A stretch of 64,000 bases of DNA from Chrysogorgia sp. JL179-B06 (taxonomy: Eukaryota; Cnidaria; Anthozoa; Scleralcyonacea; Chrysogorgiidae): NCBI GenBank assembly GCA_035772405.1, contig JAYKKM010000042.1, positions 1,005,001 to 1,069,000 on the forward strand. Reading direction: 5' to 3'. The position numbers and the translations under genes were made by a program. Below are positions 1 through 10,636 of the stretch, one piece after another. Each line of letters opens with the position of its first letter. The first letter of the stretch is position 1. The notes below the pieces were generated by a model that did not search any database, was not told where the DNA came from, and saw only the letters and a program-made list of their open reading frames with translations.

Positions 1-248
1 CACGTTACACAAACAAACTTATAGGTCATTTTTATTTGCTTGCCTTGCAACAAAAATTTCAATGTACAACTGGTCGCTAAAACTTGACAGTATTAAAAGG
101 CTTTTTCATGAGAATCACAAGTGCGTTCATTCATTAGTTTACAAGCTAGCTCTTTAAAAAAACGGTAAATAATAAAACGGTTTGAGACTTAAAGCGTCTT
201 GAGTCCAGTAGCGAAGTTGGTCATAACAAAAAAAAGTGAAATGTGCTA

Positions 249-640
249 CTACTTGCATGATGTACAGTTCCAATTATTTGATAAAATTGTTACTTGCACA
301 CAAACGGTGTGGTGCCACTGAGCACAACCATCACAAGCCACCCAATCGATGCTTTGCAGATCATCATTGTCATCTCCTACATTTGGTGGCTCTTTACAGT
401 TACATGTACAGCAAATATCTAGGAGGTCAGCTATCTGTCTTGACTTGGTTTGACGTTCTCGCCGTTTAGCTGCTGCTTTCATTGCTCCCCTCTTACGGTT
501 TGATTTCACGTTCTCCAAATGCTTAAACCAGAAAAGAACCTCTTCTGTGGGAAAGAAGTACTTCTTTTGCAATGGAAAGTAGAGCAGGATTTTCAGGGAT
601 CCCCTTCCATTTCTGGTGGGCTGCTAAGATGACGTCAGAT
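249..640 (-). CDS. C-terminal PHD finger
   Basis: The final frame reads FWFKHLENVKSNRKRG, a basic stretch, then a C4HC3 PHD finger: CCTCNCKEPP, VACDGCAQWHHTVC and NWNCTSC before the stop. PHD fingers commonly read histone H3 tails and sit in nuclear proteins. In the preceding 80 bases the protein phrase moves between two frames (PPSDVILAAHQKWKG, then TEEVLFWFKHLE), so one or two one-base breaks separate it from the core. Position directly after the core on the same strand supports one polypeptide. Confidence 0.75.
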
Positions 641-3600
641 GGTGGTCTAAACTTTGACAAAATTCTTACCACTGTTCACATAATCCAGAAGATTTTCAGG
701 TTTCATGTAATGCCCAGCACAAAACCCTTTACATTCAGTGCAAGCATCGTTTCCAAATGGCCTAGCTGGATCAGGTGTTGGTATGGGTAGAAATGAGATG
801 GATGGGCCACCTGGGAACCATGGTATATCTTCTGGTTGATTAGACCTACAAACAGGATGGGTACATTGTGGATCATAGCAGCATTTGAGGAAGAATATGT
901 ACTGGGTTGGCAGATTTGGTACCATATGCCTGCTCCTCAGCTCCCATATTTCATGTATGTTCTTATACAGCTCGGGTTCTTCCTTCTTTAAACACTTCTT
1001 CTCATCTTCCTTCCCCTTTAAGTAAGTAAGTACTGCAGCTCGTTCCTTTTGTAGAGCCGTGCTGTCAGCGCCCTTCCACAAATGTATGACCGTTCCTGCA
1101 CACGGGCTCTGGTCGACTCGGCTGATGTAAATATCAATCGCAGAACTTAAATTCTTACACAGGATTTCGTTGTCGATCGTCCCATTTTCAATGCAGGAAC
1201 CATTCAAAGTCGACGGAATGAACAGATTGGCATGACCCAATGCCAGGCAACCATTCTGCAATTCGACTCGGTTCCTGTAACTTGCCCCACTATTTCTGGT
1301 TGAGATTAGTGTTGCCTTGTTTCCTTTTTCCAGGTGTCTCTTGGTCCACCAATACTGGACTTCTTGGTGCATAGGACCTTCATCCGCACCGCCGTCAACT
1401 CTGACGCATTCAATTTCCTTCTGTTTCCCTGTTTGGTGATTCTGCATGGCAGGCTTTACTTCTGGTTGGTCTTCGATCATTAGAAGGTCTGCGAAGTGCT
1501 GGGAAGGATTTTTGAAAAAGAGCGGCTTGGCCTTAACAACCCCAGCGCATATTTCTCCCGTTGTGTCTGTCGCAGGAAAGTTGTAGGATGTTGTCTGCAA
1601 GACTGAAGGATAGCGATTCACATAGTCTGTTCGAGTAGTCAGGGGAACTTCTTTTCTCAAACACAGCGTACCATGCTGCTTGTGGGTAGTCATGGAATCT
1701 AATCTAAAGCCTGCCTGGTCATCGCGACCTAAGTTCACAATGTTATTTCCATCCGTGTATTGCAGCTTATTCAAGCCTGCATAAAACGAAGAGCTCCAAT
1801 GAGCATCAGGATTGTATTTTAGCGTGAAGCCCTTTCTTGCACGTCTCTGTACGACCTGTGCCAACCCTTTGTATCGAGAAGAAGACTTTCGACGTCGATT
1901 TCGTGCAACGCACAGCTGTACAACACTTCCATAACTAAACGAACGTTTGTACTTGGCTTGGAGATGTCCTTGAATCCTCTTAAACGTGACCTTTTTCCCT
2001 ACAGACCTGTTGCCATCAAACGTCAATACGCCTGTTCTTCGCCAAGCATCAGCCCCAACCCCACAGTTTCGAACAAACTGCTCAATTGTCTGGCCAATGT
2101 CAGGGTGTTCTCTCTGTATTCTCCCCACCCGCTTACTTTTCTTTCTCTTTAAATAACGCTTTTCTTCAATACGCTTTTTTACTTCCCTCGTTGCTTTTCT
2201 GTGGATCGCTGCCCTCTTCTTCCTGATAATCTCCTTTCCAACTTCATCAACAGGATCACGTACCTGCAGCCATTCTTCTGCGCAATCCGAATCCGAATCT
2301 GACACTATCATACCATCATCTACTTCGTTCTCTCTTTCTTGGCGTCTTCTCTCCATAAGGTACACCTGTCTGGACTGTCCTATCACATGCTCTTCGTGTT
2401 CATTGAGGTTTAGGAATGGGCAACTGACCTGCAAAATCAAGTAGTAGCTGTTCGAGATCGTGTTCTCCCGACGTTTGTCATTGTATCTTGTAACACAGAG
2501 ACGAACTCCAGATAGTTTAAATTGCATTTGCGAAGAATATCAAGGAGTTGGTGGGTACTCCAGTGCTCTTCAGTTTCAGTCACATTGTTTTTGTACTGTT
2601 CGTCCGATAATTGGAACTCGTCATGTATCCCATCAACTTGAGTGTTAGTTATGTCCTGAATAATACTCTCTGCACAACCATTTGTACTATCGTGTAGCAA
2701 ACTTGTATCATCACTCTCATCACAATCACTTTCACCAGCACTTTCACTTTCATCACTACTTTCACTTTCACACTGTGTTGGAAGTGGAACACCTAGCGAT
2801 CTCAGCAACACATTGTCTTTTACTTCTGCAATCTTTTCAATCGCTTCACGTATTGCTGTCACTTCGTCGAGTACTTGCTCCACTTCAGATAAAGTTGTTC
2901 CAATATCATTGAACCCATACTTTGCTTTCGCCTTTGTTTTAGATATACCGGTTGCACTAACAACGGCAAACCGTAGGCGTTTTCTTTCTGCATCAGACTC
3001 GGAAAGTTTGAGAAGTCCGTTAATAGTTTCTCTTGAAAGTAACAACGATGGCTCTGCAGTTTGAGGACTCGATCCATTGGTTTAAGAGTGATTGCATTAT
3101 TGAGTACTTCACACGATCTTGCTTTTTCCACTAAAAAGATCGAATAGTTACCTCTGCTTTGATTCCCAATCCCAAGGCTTGTAAGGGGCATCTGGAGCAG
3201 CTTCCTTCTTGCGTGTGAAGCACTATAGATTACACCAGGACATGCCACTGCAAATGCTGACTTTAACCGTAGAAACCCGTTCTGTAGCACTTCATTCGCA
3301 ACCTGAAGCAAACCACAACAACGTTTGCAAGGTTGTTTGTGCTTAATGCTGCAACACTAAAGAACGAACTTCAACATATTCTTCCAAGGAAAGCCCTTCG
3401 AATACAGAAAGACAAATATCTTGTCCAACATTAACAAAATTTGACAACTGCCGTTTCTGTTTCGCGACAATAAATGCTCACAAGTTCTACTCTGTTGCCC
3501 CTCACATCGATTATTGATGGAGAGGAGTTGTTTGGAAAATCCTGTTTGTCTGTACTGCAACCAGTTTCTCCAGGAGTATTACTAGCATCAGGCTGTTTTT

Positions 3601-5209
3601 TCGAATTTGCATCTTCAGCTTCTGTACTAGTATCAGAGGTGGTAATGACGCTGGTATCACTTTCGCTTGACATGCTGTGTAGATGCCTGAGAATTGAAGG
3701 AAGCTTCTGTTTCCCATCGTTTGCTGTGATGCCAGTTTCCTTGCTGTGCCCTTTCTGCTTTTTGTGGTGGTACCATTTTGACTTAGCTTCTCGTTTTTGC
3801 AGTGCTTCAATCTGATTCTCGGTATTTGCCCTTTCTTTCCTTACTGTTACAATCTCACCACTGATGTCATCACACTGCTTGAAATTCTTGAGGGAACGTG
3901 CTTTTTCCAATAGCTGTTGCTTAAAACTAAGGCGATTGGTTAATGTCTCCAGATTATCTTTTAATAGCTTTAATTCACGTGCCCTCTCTTCTGCATCAAT
4001 TTTCTTTCTCTTGCAAGGCAGCTCATCTGACCCAAATGAAAAATTTTGTTTTGCTCTGGAATGACCTTTTGCAAAAAAGGTAGCCATCAGCGGACACTTT
4101 ATCCCTTGACATTTTTAGAAGGTTTCCTGTGGATATAAATATAGGGAGAGTTTAACTACCTATAAATGACAGTAATAACCACTGAAAAAAATTCCCATTT
4201 TCAAATTGGGTAATGCTAGTTGAAAATTAGGGCTGGATTTTCTCTGGGCCGTGATAGCTTTGTCTAAGTAATGTTATTTACTTGTTGTGGAAAGCATGAT
4301 CATAATATATCTGAGTGTCCACATACACTATTATATATACCTACCCTTATCAAAAACTACATCTGGCTTGTCTTTTGCTATTTCCACTGCAGCATCATTG
4401 ACAGCCATTTGATACTTGGTTAGAGTCTTCCCAGTCTTACCATAAATTGCTGCTTTATCTTCAATTACAGAAGGTGTCTCGCCTATCTGTAATATGTCCT
4501 GTATAAGGTAAAGCCAGCTTTAGAAATTCATAAGTATATTATTATGGACTAGTTAGTAAATTAAAGATTATACCTCTTTTGTTGGTTTTCGTAGTCTCAA
4601 CTGTCCACTGACCATTTCAAGACGCATGCAATCATCAGTGTTTAACATACTCCCAGTATTACTTGGTTTATTTGTTTCTTTCGTGTCTCTTCCAACATTT
4701 GTTTGAGAAGCTACAGTCCAAGACTCATCTTCTTTCAAGACCATAATCAGTGTGTTCTTGTCAAGAACCTTCACAACGTCATCGTCGTCAATTATAGTTC
4801 CATCTTCTTCAAGAACAACATGTTCACCTTGTAATTTTTCCCTGGCTGTTTGTCAAAGATGAGCAAATTAAACATTTAAAAATATAAACGTGTTTACGTT
4901 TGCACTAGATCTTTAGTACTTTTTGTACACAAAAAAGTTTGACAACCATATTTATAAACAACATATATATTAACTATATGTTTACAAAGATTCTTAAAAA
5001 CGGTATATAAATTAATAGAGTACACGTTATAATAAAAATTACTCCCTCCACCTACCTATTGTAGGTCCTGTGAATATTTTGAGTGATATTTTGATAATGA
5101 GTACACTGTATCAGCTATTTTAATATTTCAATTTAAATTATATGCAATTTTCGTACCTTTTCTTTTTAACTCATCTATAGACTCCACTGCGACACAGTAC
5201 TTGGTTGCT
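249..5209 (-). CDS. Probable single gene: CIDE-N + coiled coil + transposase-like core + PHD finger (frameshifted)
   Basis: Seven exon-sized coding blocks on the minus strand chain together. Proposed exons, 5' to 3': 5209-5157, 4845-4574, 4498-4341, 4126-3358, 3302-2473, 2428-about 645 and about 640-249. The first three junctions agree in splice phase with GT..AG borders; the third uses a donor at 4340 and joins DKG to RKPSKNVKG. Introns at 3357-3303 (55 nt) and 2472-2429 (44 nt) are very short. Single-base frame breaks lie near 4105, 3438, 3085, 640 and 560. The product would exceed 1,000 residues. The 5' end is unresolved: a GCAG^GTAAG donor at 5420 could end an earlier exon. The alternative is two genes, split near 4120 with a start at 4087. 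I know no named gene with this architecture. Joining the blocks into one gene is inference. Confidence 0.5.
647..2428 (-). CDS. Large core exon, transposase-like (HTH plus D-rich blocks), unrecognised family
   Basis: After the TTTTGCAG acceptor at 2429-2434 the frame is open for almost 600 codons. It starts with a basic nuclear-localisation-like stretch (KRYLKRKKSKRVGR). A probable helix-turn-helix region follows (IEQFVRNCGVGADAW, then VTFKRIQGHLQAKYKRSFS). Conserved-looking blocks come next: YNPDAHWSSSFYAGLNKLQY, NLGRDDQAGFRLDSM, VRVDGGADEGP and NGCLALGHANLFIPSTLNGS. A Cys-rich segment (CCYDPQCTHPVC) sits near the end. The order of HTH then acidic blocks on strand-like sequence resembles RNase-H-fold transposases of IS630/Tc1 type, but I cannot name the superfamily or prove catalytic residues. 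The frame stops at 647 by an extra T, and the adjacent frame continues (RPPSDVILAAHQKWKG) toward the PHD exon. Confidence 0.6.
   Translation of the reverse strand, partial: VSCPFLNLNEHEEHVIGQSRQVYLMERRRQERENEVDDGMIVSDSDSDCAEEWLQVRDPVDEVGKEIIRKKRAAIHRKATREVKKRIEEKRYLKRKKSKRVGRIQREHPDIGQTIEQFVRNCGVGADAWRRTGVLTFDGNRSVGKKVTFKRIQGHLQAKYKRSFSYGSVVQLCVARNRRRKSSSRYKGLAQVVQRRARKGFTLKYNPDAHWSSSFYAGLNKLQYTDGNNIVNLGRDDQAGFRLDSMTTHKQHGTLCLRKEVPLTTRTDYVNRYPSVLQTTSYNFPATDTTGEICAGVVKAKPLFFKNPSQHFADLLMIEDQPEVKPAMQNHQTGKQKEIECVRVDGGADEGPMHQEVQYWWTKRHLEKGNKATLISTRNSGASYRNRVELQNGCLALGHANLFIPSTLNGSCIENGTIDNEILCKNLSSAIDIYISRVDQSPCAGTVIHLWKGADSTALQKERAAVLTYLKGKEDEKKCLKKEEPELYKNIHEIWELRSRHMVPNLPTQYIFFLKCCYDPQCTHPVCRSNQPEDIPWFPGGPSISFLPIPTPDPARPFGNDACTECKGFCAGHYMKPENLLDYVNSGKNFVKV
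2473..4126 (-). CDS. Coiled-coil/acidic middle section (two exons, frameshifts)
   Basis: From the acceptor at 4127-4129 the frame reads KPSKNVKG. After a one-base break it reads IKCPLMATFFAKGHSRAKQ, with an ATG at 4087 that could be an alternative start. A heptad-rich coiled coil follows (roughly KKIDAEERARELKLL onward for about 90 residues), then a Ser/Thr/Asp-rich linker. At 3438 an extra T in a T-run ends the frame; the next frame continues FVNVGQDICLSVFEGLSLEE to a donor after 3358. The next exon (from 3302) starts VANEVLQNGFLRLKSAFAV, breaks once more near 3085, and goes on as LSRETINGLLKLSES into a long Glu/Ser/Asp tract. Junction 2472/2429 is tentative. Confidence 0.45.
4341..4498 (-). 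CDS. Exon following the CIDE-N domain
   Basis: This open segment runs from a CAG acceptor at 4499-4501 to a GT donor. It begins DILQIGETPSVIEDKAAIYG and is joined in phase 0 to the CIDE-N exon. The sequence is mixed charged with a likely helix (LTKYQMAVNDAAVEIAKDKP). Two donors are possible, after 4345 or after 4341. Only the 4341 donor keeps the basic KPSKNVKG frame of the next exon open. I recognise no family. Confidence 0.55.
4574..5209 (-). CDS. Two exons encoding a CIDE-N (DFF/CIDE) domain
   Basis: Exon 5209-5157 ends AVESIDELKRK at a GT donor, and exon 4845-4574 resumes AREKLQGEHVVLEEDGT after a CAG acceptor. The phase-1 junction makes an alanine codon. Then follow an acidic run (IIDDDD), the phrase LDKNTLIMVLKEDESW, and a Ser/Thr-rich tail ending LRLRKPTKE at donor 4573. 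The LEEDGT core, the following Asp cluster and the final hydrophobic strand with W are the pattern of the CIDE-N domain of DFF40, DFF45 and CIDE proteins, which mediates CIDE-N/CIDE-N pairing in apoptotic nuclease control and lipid-droplet proteins. The N-terminal strand of the domain lies upstream of what I could fix. No DFF40 nuclease domain follows, so this is not a plain DFF subunit. Confidence 0.8.
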
Positions 5210-5215
5210 CTGCAG

Positions 5216-6030
5216 TTGTTGGTCAACTTTAAAAGAGGCATTTTCCTCTCAAAGTTGTCACTGGATTTTTTAAAAAACTCTAACACTTTTAGTTATATAC
5301 TGTTCCATAAATATACTTATATAAAAGATACTAATGATATTGCTGTTTTATTGAATGAAAACGAATGCTTAGATACAAATCATATTGCTGTTTTATTGAA
5401 TGAAAACGACTGCTTACCTGCAATGGTCTCCTTGTGTTTGTTTTTATAAAATCCAAGATGGCCACCAATTTAACTAGGTCTCAGTCCTCCTCGCCAAAAT
5501 TCAAACGCTCCCACCCCGGGGTCCGGACTTTTTATCAAATTCCCGAATGTGGGGATGACAACGGAGTTCAAATCCCCCACATCTGCCCGGCCTCCCCCCC
5601 CTCGGGCTTAACATTGATAGGTGCATAACTGTAAAATGACACGAATAGTGTTCCACAAGTCAATATGAAACTGAAAATGATTGACAGGATTGCCAACACA
5701 CGTTAAAATATCACAAGTAAGAGTCATATTAAAGGCACACAATCACGCATCGGGGAGCTCAATCTTGAAATAATTCGTGGACAAATTCAAGTTGATAAAA
5801 CATGGCGACGTATAAGTTGTTTGCGAACACTTTGCAAATGCAACGGGCAACGGTTTTCGAATATCACAGAAAAATCAACAATTACTTACTTCGTCAAAGT
5901 CTTGTTATTACTATTGTTCATATTCTTCCAACATCATTTCACTGTCGTCAAAAATCGAGCCGTGCTCCTTATACCTTCCGCCATTTTGCCATACTGTGCC
6001 CGCGCATAAACACTGATATTCAGCGGTCAT
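5216..6030. other. Intergenic stretch with a 45-bp direct repeat
   Basis: No coding block is convincing. Positions 5337-5381 and 5382-5416 are two copies of a 45-bp unit starting ATATTGCTGTTTTATTGAAT. A CAAGATGGCC (YY1-like) word sits at 5455 on the plus strand, opposite the possible 5' exon of the minus-strand gene. The short ORFs here lack domain signals. Confidence 0.4.
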
Positions 6031-6034
6031 TTTG

Positions 6035-6340
6035 TACATGTCTCCCTTTTTACACGCATTGTGTGTTACAAAATGTTTGACTTTTTACACGTCAGTGTGT
6101 TTTTAACTGATTTGCAACACGCTTTGTGTGTAGCAAGCCGTGTTGCATGCGTGTTGTAACGCATTTTATGTTATAACAACACGTTAGTGTGTTCTGGCTA
6201 CGTGTTGTTACAACACGGCGCAACACGTCTAACATATCACAACACGTCAACAACACGCTCACGTGTGTTTAGAACACGCCTATGTGTATTAAGAACACGC
6301 CTACGTGTACTTACAACAAGCTTACAACACGCTAAGTTTT
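6035..6340. repeat. Island of self-complementary words, AACACG / CGTGTT type
   Basis: About 300 bp are packed with degenerate copies of AACACG and its complement CGTGTT in alternating orientation, often as imperfect palindromes such as GTGTTGTAACGC, CGTGTTGTTACAACACG and AACACGCTCACGTGTG. Spacing is irregular (about 10-25 bp), so it is not a tandem satellite. No ORF or TIR was resolved. Other islands with the same design but different words lie at 31.2, 46.7, 49.4 and 51.1 kb. Confidence 0.7.
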
Positions 6341-6344
6341 CTAG

Positions 6345-7440
6345 TGCATATTAATACTAATTAGAAAAGAAATGAAGAAAAAAAAATAGGAAAATCTTTG
6401 TCCAAGGTGGAAAAAAGACAAAACTTTGTTAGAAAAAACCTCATCAATCATGTAATAAATCAGATAATTACCGGGTACAGCCCTCGGACGCTATACGCGC
6501 GTCCTCGGTGTTGTATATAGCATACTGTACATCCCTCGTTCGAGGTAATTAACTCTTACTTGTTGATGTAAGTATCCGAGACTGCGGGAAGAGTAGCGTA
6601 CCTTTACAGTGTAACATATCAACCTTATTTTGGGTTATTGTTTCATGGTACGAAATACCAACTTCCAGTCATAGAAAATATACGTATTTTGTTGGTTTTG
6701 AATCTTTGTTATAAATGTCGGCAGCAAATACTATGATGCACCTTCGGAATATGAGATTTCAAAGTAATGGCTAGTTGCCATAAATCACCATTTGTATGAT
6801 AATAATAAAAATGTGAATAGGGATTTCGAGGTTTATTGTATCTGCTGTCTCAAAACTGCTTCATTTGTTTATAGTAAAATCACGCGGCGTTTCTCCTGAA
6901 GTTGCTAGTTTGAGTCGATAGCTCTTTCAAATTCTTATATCAAATTTGTACCAATAAAGTTGCAGAGAAGTTTGAAAGTTCAGTAAATTTGCCGCATCTT
7001 GATATGTAAATAAAAAAATTGTTGATAATCGCGAATTATTAGGCTAGTAAACTGACATGTTGTTGCTGCTATTATGCTATTAAGTAATTCGCCATTTGTA
7101 TGGGTGCCCTGAGGAGAAAAATAATTACAAGCAAAGCCGTATCAAACTTATTGGAGAAAAGTTATACATTATTAAGTTATCGGTACAAACGTGTTCAACT
7201 TATACGCCCATGAAGCCATCTCTTTCAACCGATTTCGATATATCAGTTTTGTCTATAATTTTAACAATAGCATCCACCAAACCATGATGTCCTGCCTGAA
7301 AGAAATGTTTATGTAGGTTTTCCCTGTTATTTCCCTTTGTCTCTTTCCATATCTAACTAAGTTTCTGTTAGTGACTTGAACTCGTTGCCTGTTGGAAATC
7401 GGTAATAACCTTGGAGTATGATGCTATCGCTGTAACTGCA
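6345..7440. other. Non-coding stretch
   Basis: AT-rich sequence with no ORF carrying a domain and no repeat matching elsewhere in the window that I could see. A short GC-richer patch (6470-6545) contains CGCGCG-type words. Confidence 0.4.
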
Positions 7441-7455
7441 GGCCCGTATTTTAGG

Positions 7456-7458
7456 TGT

Positions 7459-7522
<64 letters not shown>
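7456..7522 (+). repeat. (GT)n followed by a poly-G run of about 50
   Basis: A GTGTGT tract runs straight into roughly 50 consecutive G. The exact length is likely unreliable. The proline-rich and His-Thr translations on the minus strand come from this repeat and are not a gene. Confidence 0.9.
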
Positions 7523-7523
<1 letters not shown>

Positions 7524-7979
7524 GCGGCACTGAAATTTGCTCAGAAATAGTATGAGAAGGAACAGAGAAAAAAATCAGACGATATTCGAAAAATAACATT
7601 AAAATAATTTAAATAAATATTTGTTTGCGTCATAACAATCTTGAAATGCCTGAACCTAACTAAAACCGCTGTGTGAACCTAACATGAAGTAACAACTTAG
7701 AACGGAGTGTGAACCGCTGGCTGTAATACAATCAGGCTCGCGTAGGCTTTCGTTTACGGAAAACGCTGCTATTTTCGCTACTTACCGTTTTTTTATGAAA
7801 GGTAGAATAAGATTTGCTTTTGCTTATAATTATGTTGTCTTTTGACTGTTTAAATGACGTTTCATAACGTTCAGAATTCTTTAATATATCGTCTCAAAAC
7901 ATGAAACAGCATTTCAGAGACTCTGTATTTCAAAATTTTCTCGGGGCATGCCCCCGCACCCCTTAGCAAGTTCTCGCGC

Positions 7980-8375
7980 CTACGGTGCTCGGCCCACTGT
8001 CCTTAACAGCTCGCTACGGGCCTGAACTGATGTTGTACTTAGTTGCCCGGCGTTGGACGTTTTCGATTTTTTAAGACCTCCTATATACATGATTGCATTA
8101 GCTTCTTCAACAGCATGATGCTTTGATATGTCTGTGATCTCGAGCGCAATGACCAGATTTTTAAAATTCCGACATATACCTTTTCCATCTAGTTCCAAGG
8201 GCGCTAGATTCATGGCTGATGGCAAATGTCGGGAATGAAGGAAATGTTGCAATTGTTGCGTTAATATGTAATGGCAGTTCTCCTTTGTTTGAGTCATGAT
8301 TCCTTTTCTACAACTCCTGATCTTTGTTATACTTGCTTCAATTTGTTTAATCGAATTCTGTATCCTCGTCGCCAT
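7980..8375 (-). CDS. 131-codon ORF, unrecognised
   Basis: An ORF with a good start context (ACAATGG) begins MATRIQNSIKQIEASITKIR and ends ELLRTVGRAP. Composition is ordinary for a soluble protein, and I see no domain. Its 3' end abuts sequence (7930-7980, GGGGCATGCCCCCGCACCCC) resembling a fragment at 46,905-46,960, so it may be truncated by a repeat or be part of one. Confidence 0.3.
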   Translation of the reverse strand: MATRIQNSIKQIEASITKIRSCRKGIMTQTKENCHYILTQQLQHFLHSRHLPSAMNLAPLELDGKGICRNFKNLVIALEITDISKHHAVEEANAIMYIGGLKKSKTSNAGQLSTTSVQARSELLRTVGRAP

Positions 8376-8686
8376 TGTAATATTCTATCGTCTTACTATT
8401 CCGAGTCCCGAGTAAAGTGTTTTTATTATCTTCCATCACATGATATCTATGCCAGGTATCATTTCCGGTTCCCAACTTTGCCCAGCTCTCCATCCCAAAG
8501 CTGTCAGCTTAAGATCACAGATTAGATACATTTTTTAAATAAAACTGGCAATGAAAGCAGTGCTTTTTCCAACTAAAAATTGGAAATTTCTTCAAATGAA
8601 AGATATAGAACTGTAGTTATAACTAAGGCGAAATATAACCTAAAACAATTATATTTCGTTTATCTTCGACTGCCATCTTGTTTAAG

Positions 8687-8910
8687 GGGGGGGGGGGGGG
8701 GGGGGGGGGGGCAACAGGGGTAGTTAACACCAGAAATGGACAAAACTAGATGTACATTCGGACCAAGTACTGAAAGTACAACAATTGATTGAGCGTATTA
8801 TTTCACTTTTGGTTATATTTTGCATTGCGGCCTGCTGTAAGGAGAAATCGAATTACACATGTTTGTTGTTAACTTTCTTCAGTCCCTCTGCGCCACCCCC
8901 CCCCCCCCCC
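8687..8910. repeat. Poly-G (8687-8711) and poly-C (8896-8910) homopolymers
   Basis: Two C/G homopolymers flank about 185 bp of ordinary sequence. With those at 7.5 kb and 26.0 kb they show that long G/C runs are tolerated here. Confidence 0.85.
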
Positions 8911-9169
8911 AACATTTCTAAGTTATTTCACGTTATAGCTTTATATTTACAGGGCAAGTATAGCATTGGACAATGAATGTTCCCATGGGGGATTTATGAT
9001 TTGAGTACTGGTTGCCATACAAACCAATCTGGATTCCAGGCAAAAGTTTATATAGCATAGCTCTTTAATGAAAATAGTAATAGAAAAAGTGCCCGATGGG
9101 AAGACAACGTTACCAGTAGAATTGTTGTTCAAAATTTGAGGAAAATCCATCAAATGCTCACAGAGTTAG

Positions 9170-9610
9170 AAGTGGGGGGCAAAACGCGACTGCCGAAAAT
9201 CGCGTTTTTGAGAAAAATGCCCTTAAAGTTCAAGACATACCTACAGGTATTCCAGTTTTCAAGAAGCAATAATCAGCCTTTCATAATAGTTCCTTATTTT
9301 TCCTCTCCTTGGGTGGTTTTTCTTTGCCCTTGGAGGTTGCAGGCCTCTTCCTACCTTCAGTATCACACAGCAAGTCTTCATTGAAAGCCCCACTGGCATA
9401 TGTGATGCCTTCAGCGGCCTTCCTCCTTTCTTCCCTCTGTGCTTTACATTACGTATCACTTGCCAGGCATGCGGAGCCACATTTGTTGCCCTCTGCAATA
9501 ACTGCTGTGCCCAACCTTTGTCCTTCCTTACACTACCTTGCTTGATATTCTTGCCAGTGGGTACATGCAATTTTCGACTGACTCCTGACTCGTTTCTTGT
9601 CCCCTATCTA
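9170..9610 (-). pseudogene. Possible decayed coding segment, unrecognised
   Basis: One minus-strand frame reads as natural protein (KRVRSQSKIACTHWQEYQAR, GNKCGSACLASD, KAQREERRKAAEGITYASG) but has two in-frame stops, each followed by TGTAA. Cys spacing and basic composition suggest a transposon protein C-terminus, but I cannot assign a family. A shifted frame gives a stop-free 103-codon ORF of less natural composition. Confidence 0.25.
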
Positions 9611-10162
9611 TAGCACACATCAAAAATGAAAAGTGGCTACGAAATTGCATATTTTGCGACAAAAACTACTAAGGTTGCCATGGCAACAAAAAGCAGTTTT
9701 TCAATCTAATGGTATAAATTGTCATTTATTTCTGAAAATAGCACGAATATCATAATTTGGAGTCAGATTAATGAAATCAAAAAAGTTTTAGTCTTAGAAA
9801 ATGCAAAAAAAACAGAAATGTGTTTTTCTAACAATTTTACTTCATATTTTGCCATGTTGCTCCCCCTTAATAGGAATTCCGCTGATCATAAAAGTTGCAA
9901 ATTTTGAAAGGTGGGAAGATTTAAGAGAGCAAAAATTATATTAAAATTAGATGTGATGTCTGACATAACCCCATTTCCAACCTTGTAAAATGTATGCTGT
10001 GGAATCGTCATTAAATTTGCTATAAACAGAAACCCAAGGCCAGTAGCACTGACAATTTGGTTGCAAGGGAGCAAGAGAAACTAGCAAAAATTACATAATC
10101 AGATATGACTGAAAATACTATTGCAAGGAACGCTCTGAGGAGTGGGTTATAGATATTTATTT

Positions 10163-10636
10163 TTAAATAAATTCTATTTTATAGCGTTCTCGTTCCCAGA
10201 CCCACATTTGAAATGCTTCAACGGGCTTCATCACAATAGGCACATCAATATTTATCAGCATCACTGGTGATTTTGTGTAATCATTTGCCTCAACGGGCGA
10301 TGTCTTTGTCTCAATGGACCAGTTGTTTAACTTGTCTGCTAACCAACGGCAACAAACGGCAACAGTTGGTAAAAGTGACAAAAATTAAGACCTCACGCGG
10401 AACGATATCATTATTAAAGCATTCAAGTACATCTTGTCTTCTTGCACTAAAACACCGTCGATGGTTGTCAAGTTCCACTCGTTCACTTGAACAGTTTGTG
10501 AGGTTAACACTTGACTAGTTTGTGCGGTTAACAGAGCCGATAAACTCTGTTTATCGCGACTGGTAAAATAAGCATTCATGGCATTGATGAATACTTTCAC
10601 AAGCAAGTAAAGGCATGATTTATTATTAGCATGCAT
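10163..10636 (-). CDS. Possible two-exon small gene, unrecognised
   Basis: The first frame starts at 10636 (AAAATGC context) with MHANNKSCLYLLVKVFINAM and runs to about 10390. After about 60 bp bounded by GTGAGG or GTCTTA and TAGCAG, a second frame continues (NNWSIETKTSPVEAND) and ends EAFQMWVWERERYKIEFI. The proposed junction is not in perfect phase. Composition looks like a real small protein. Confidence 0.25.

Noticed and set aside
4087..4126. Firm start of a separate gene at ATG 4087
   Set aside because: Possible, but the coding phrase extends upstream in phase-compatible exons, so I kept the one-gene model with the start as an alternative.
7357..7599. Proline-rich/His-Thr ORF on the minus strand
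   Set aside because: Produced by the poly-G and GT repeat.
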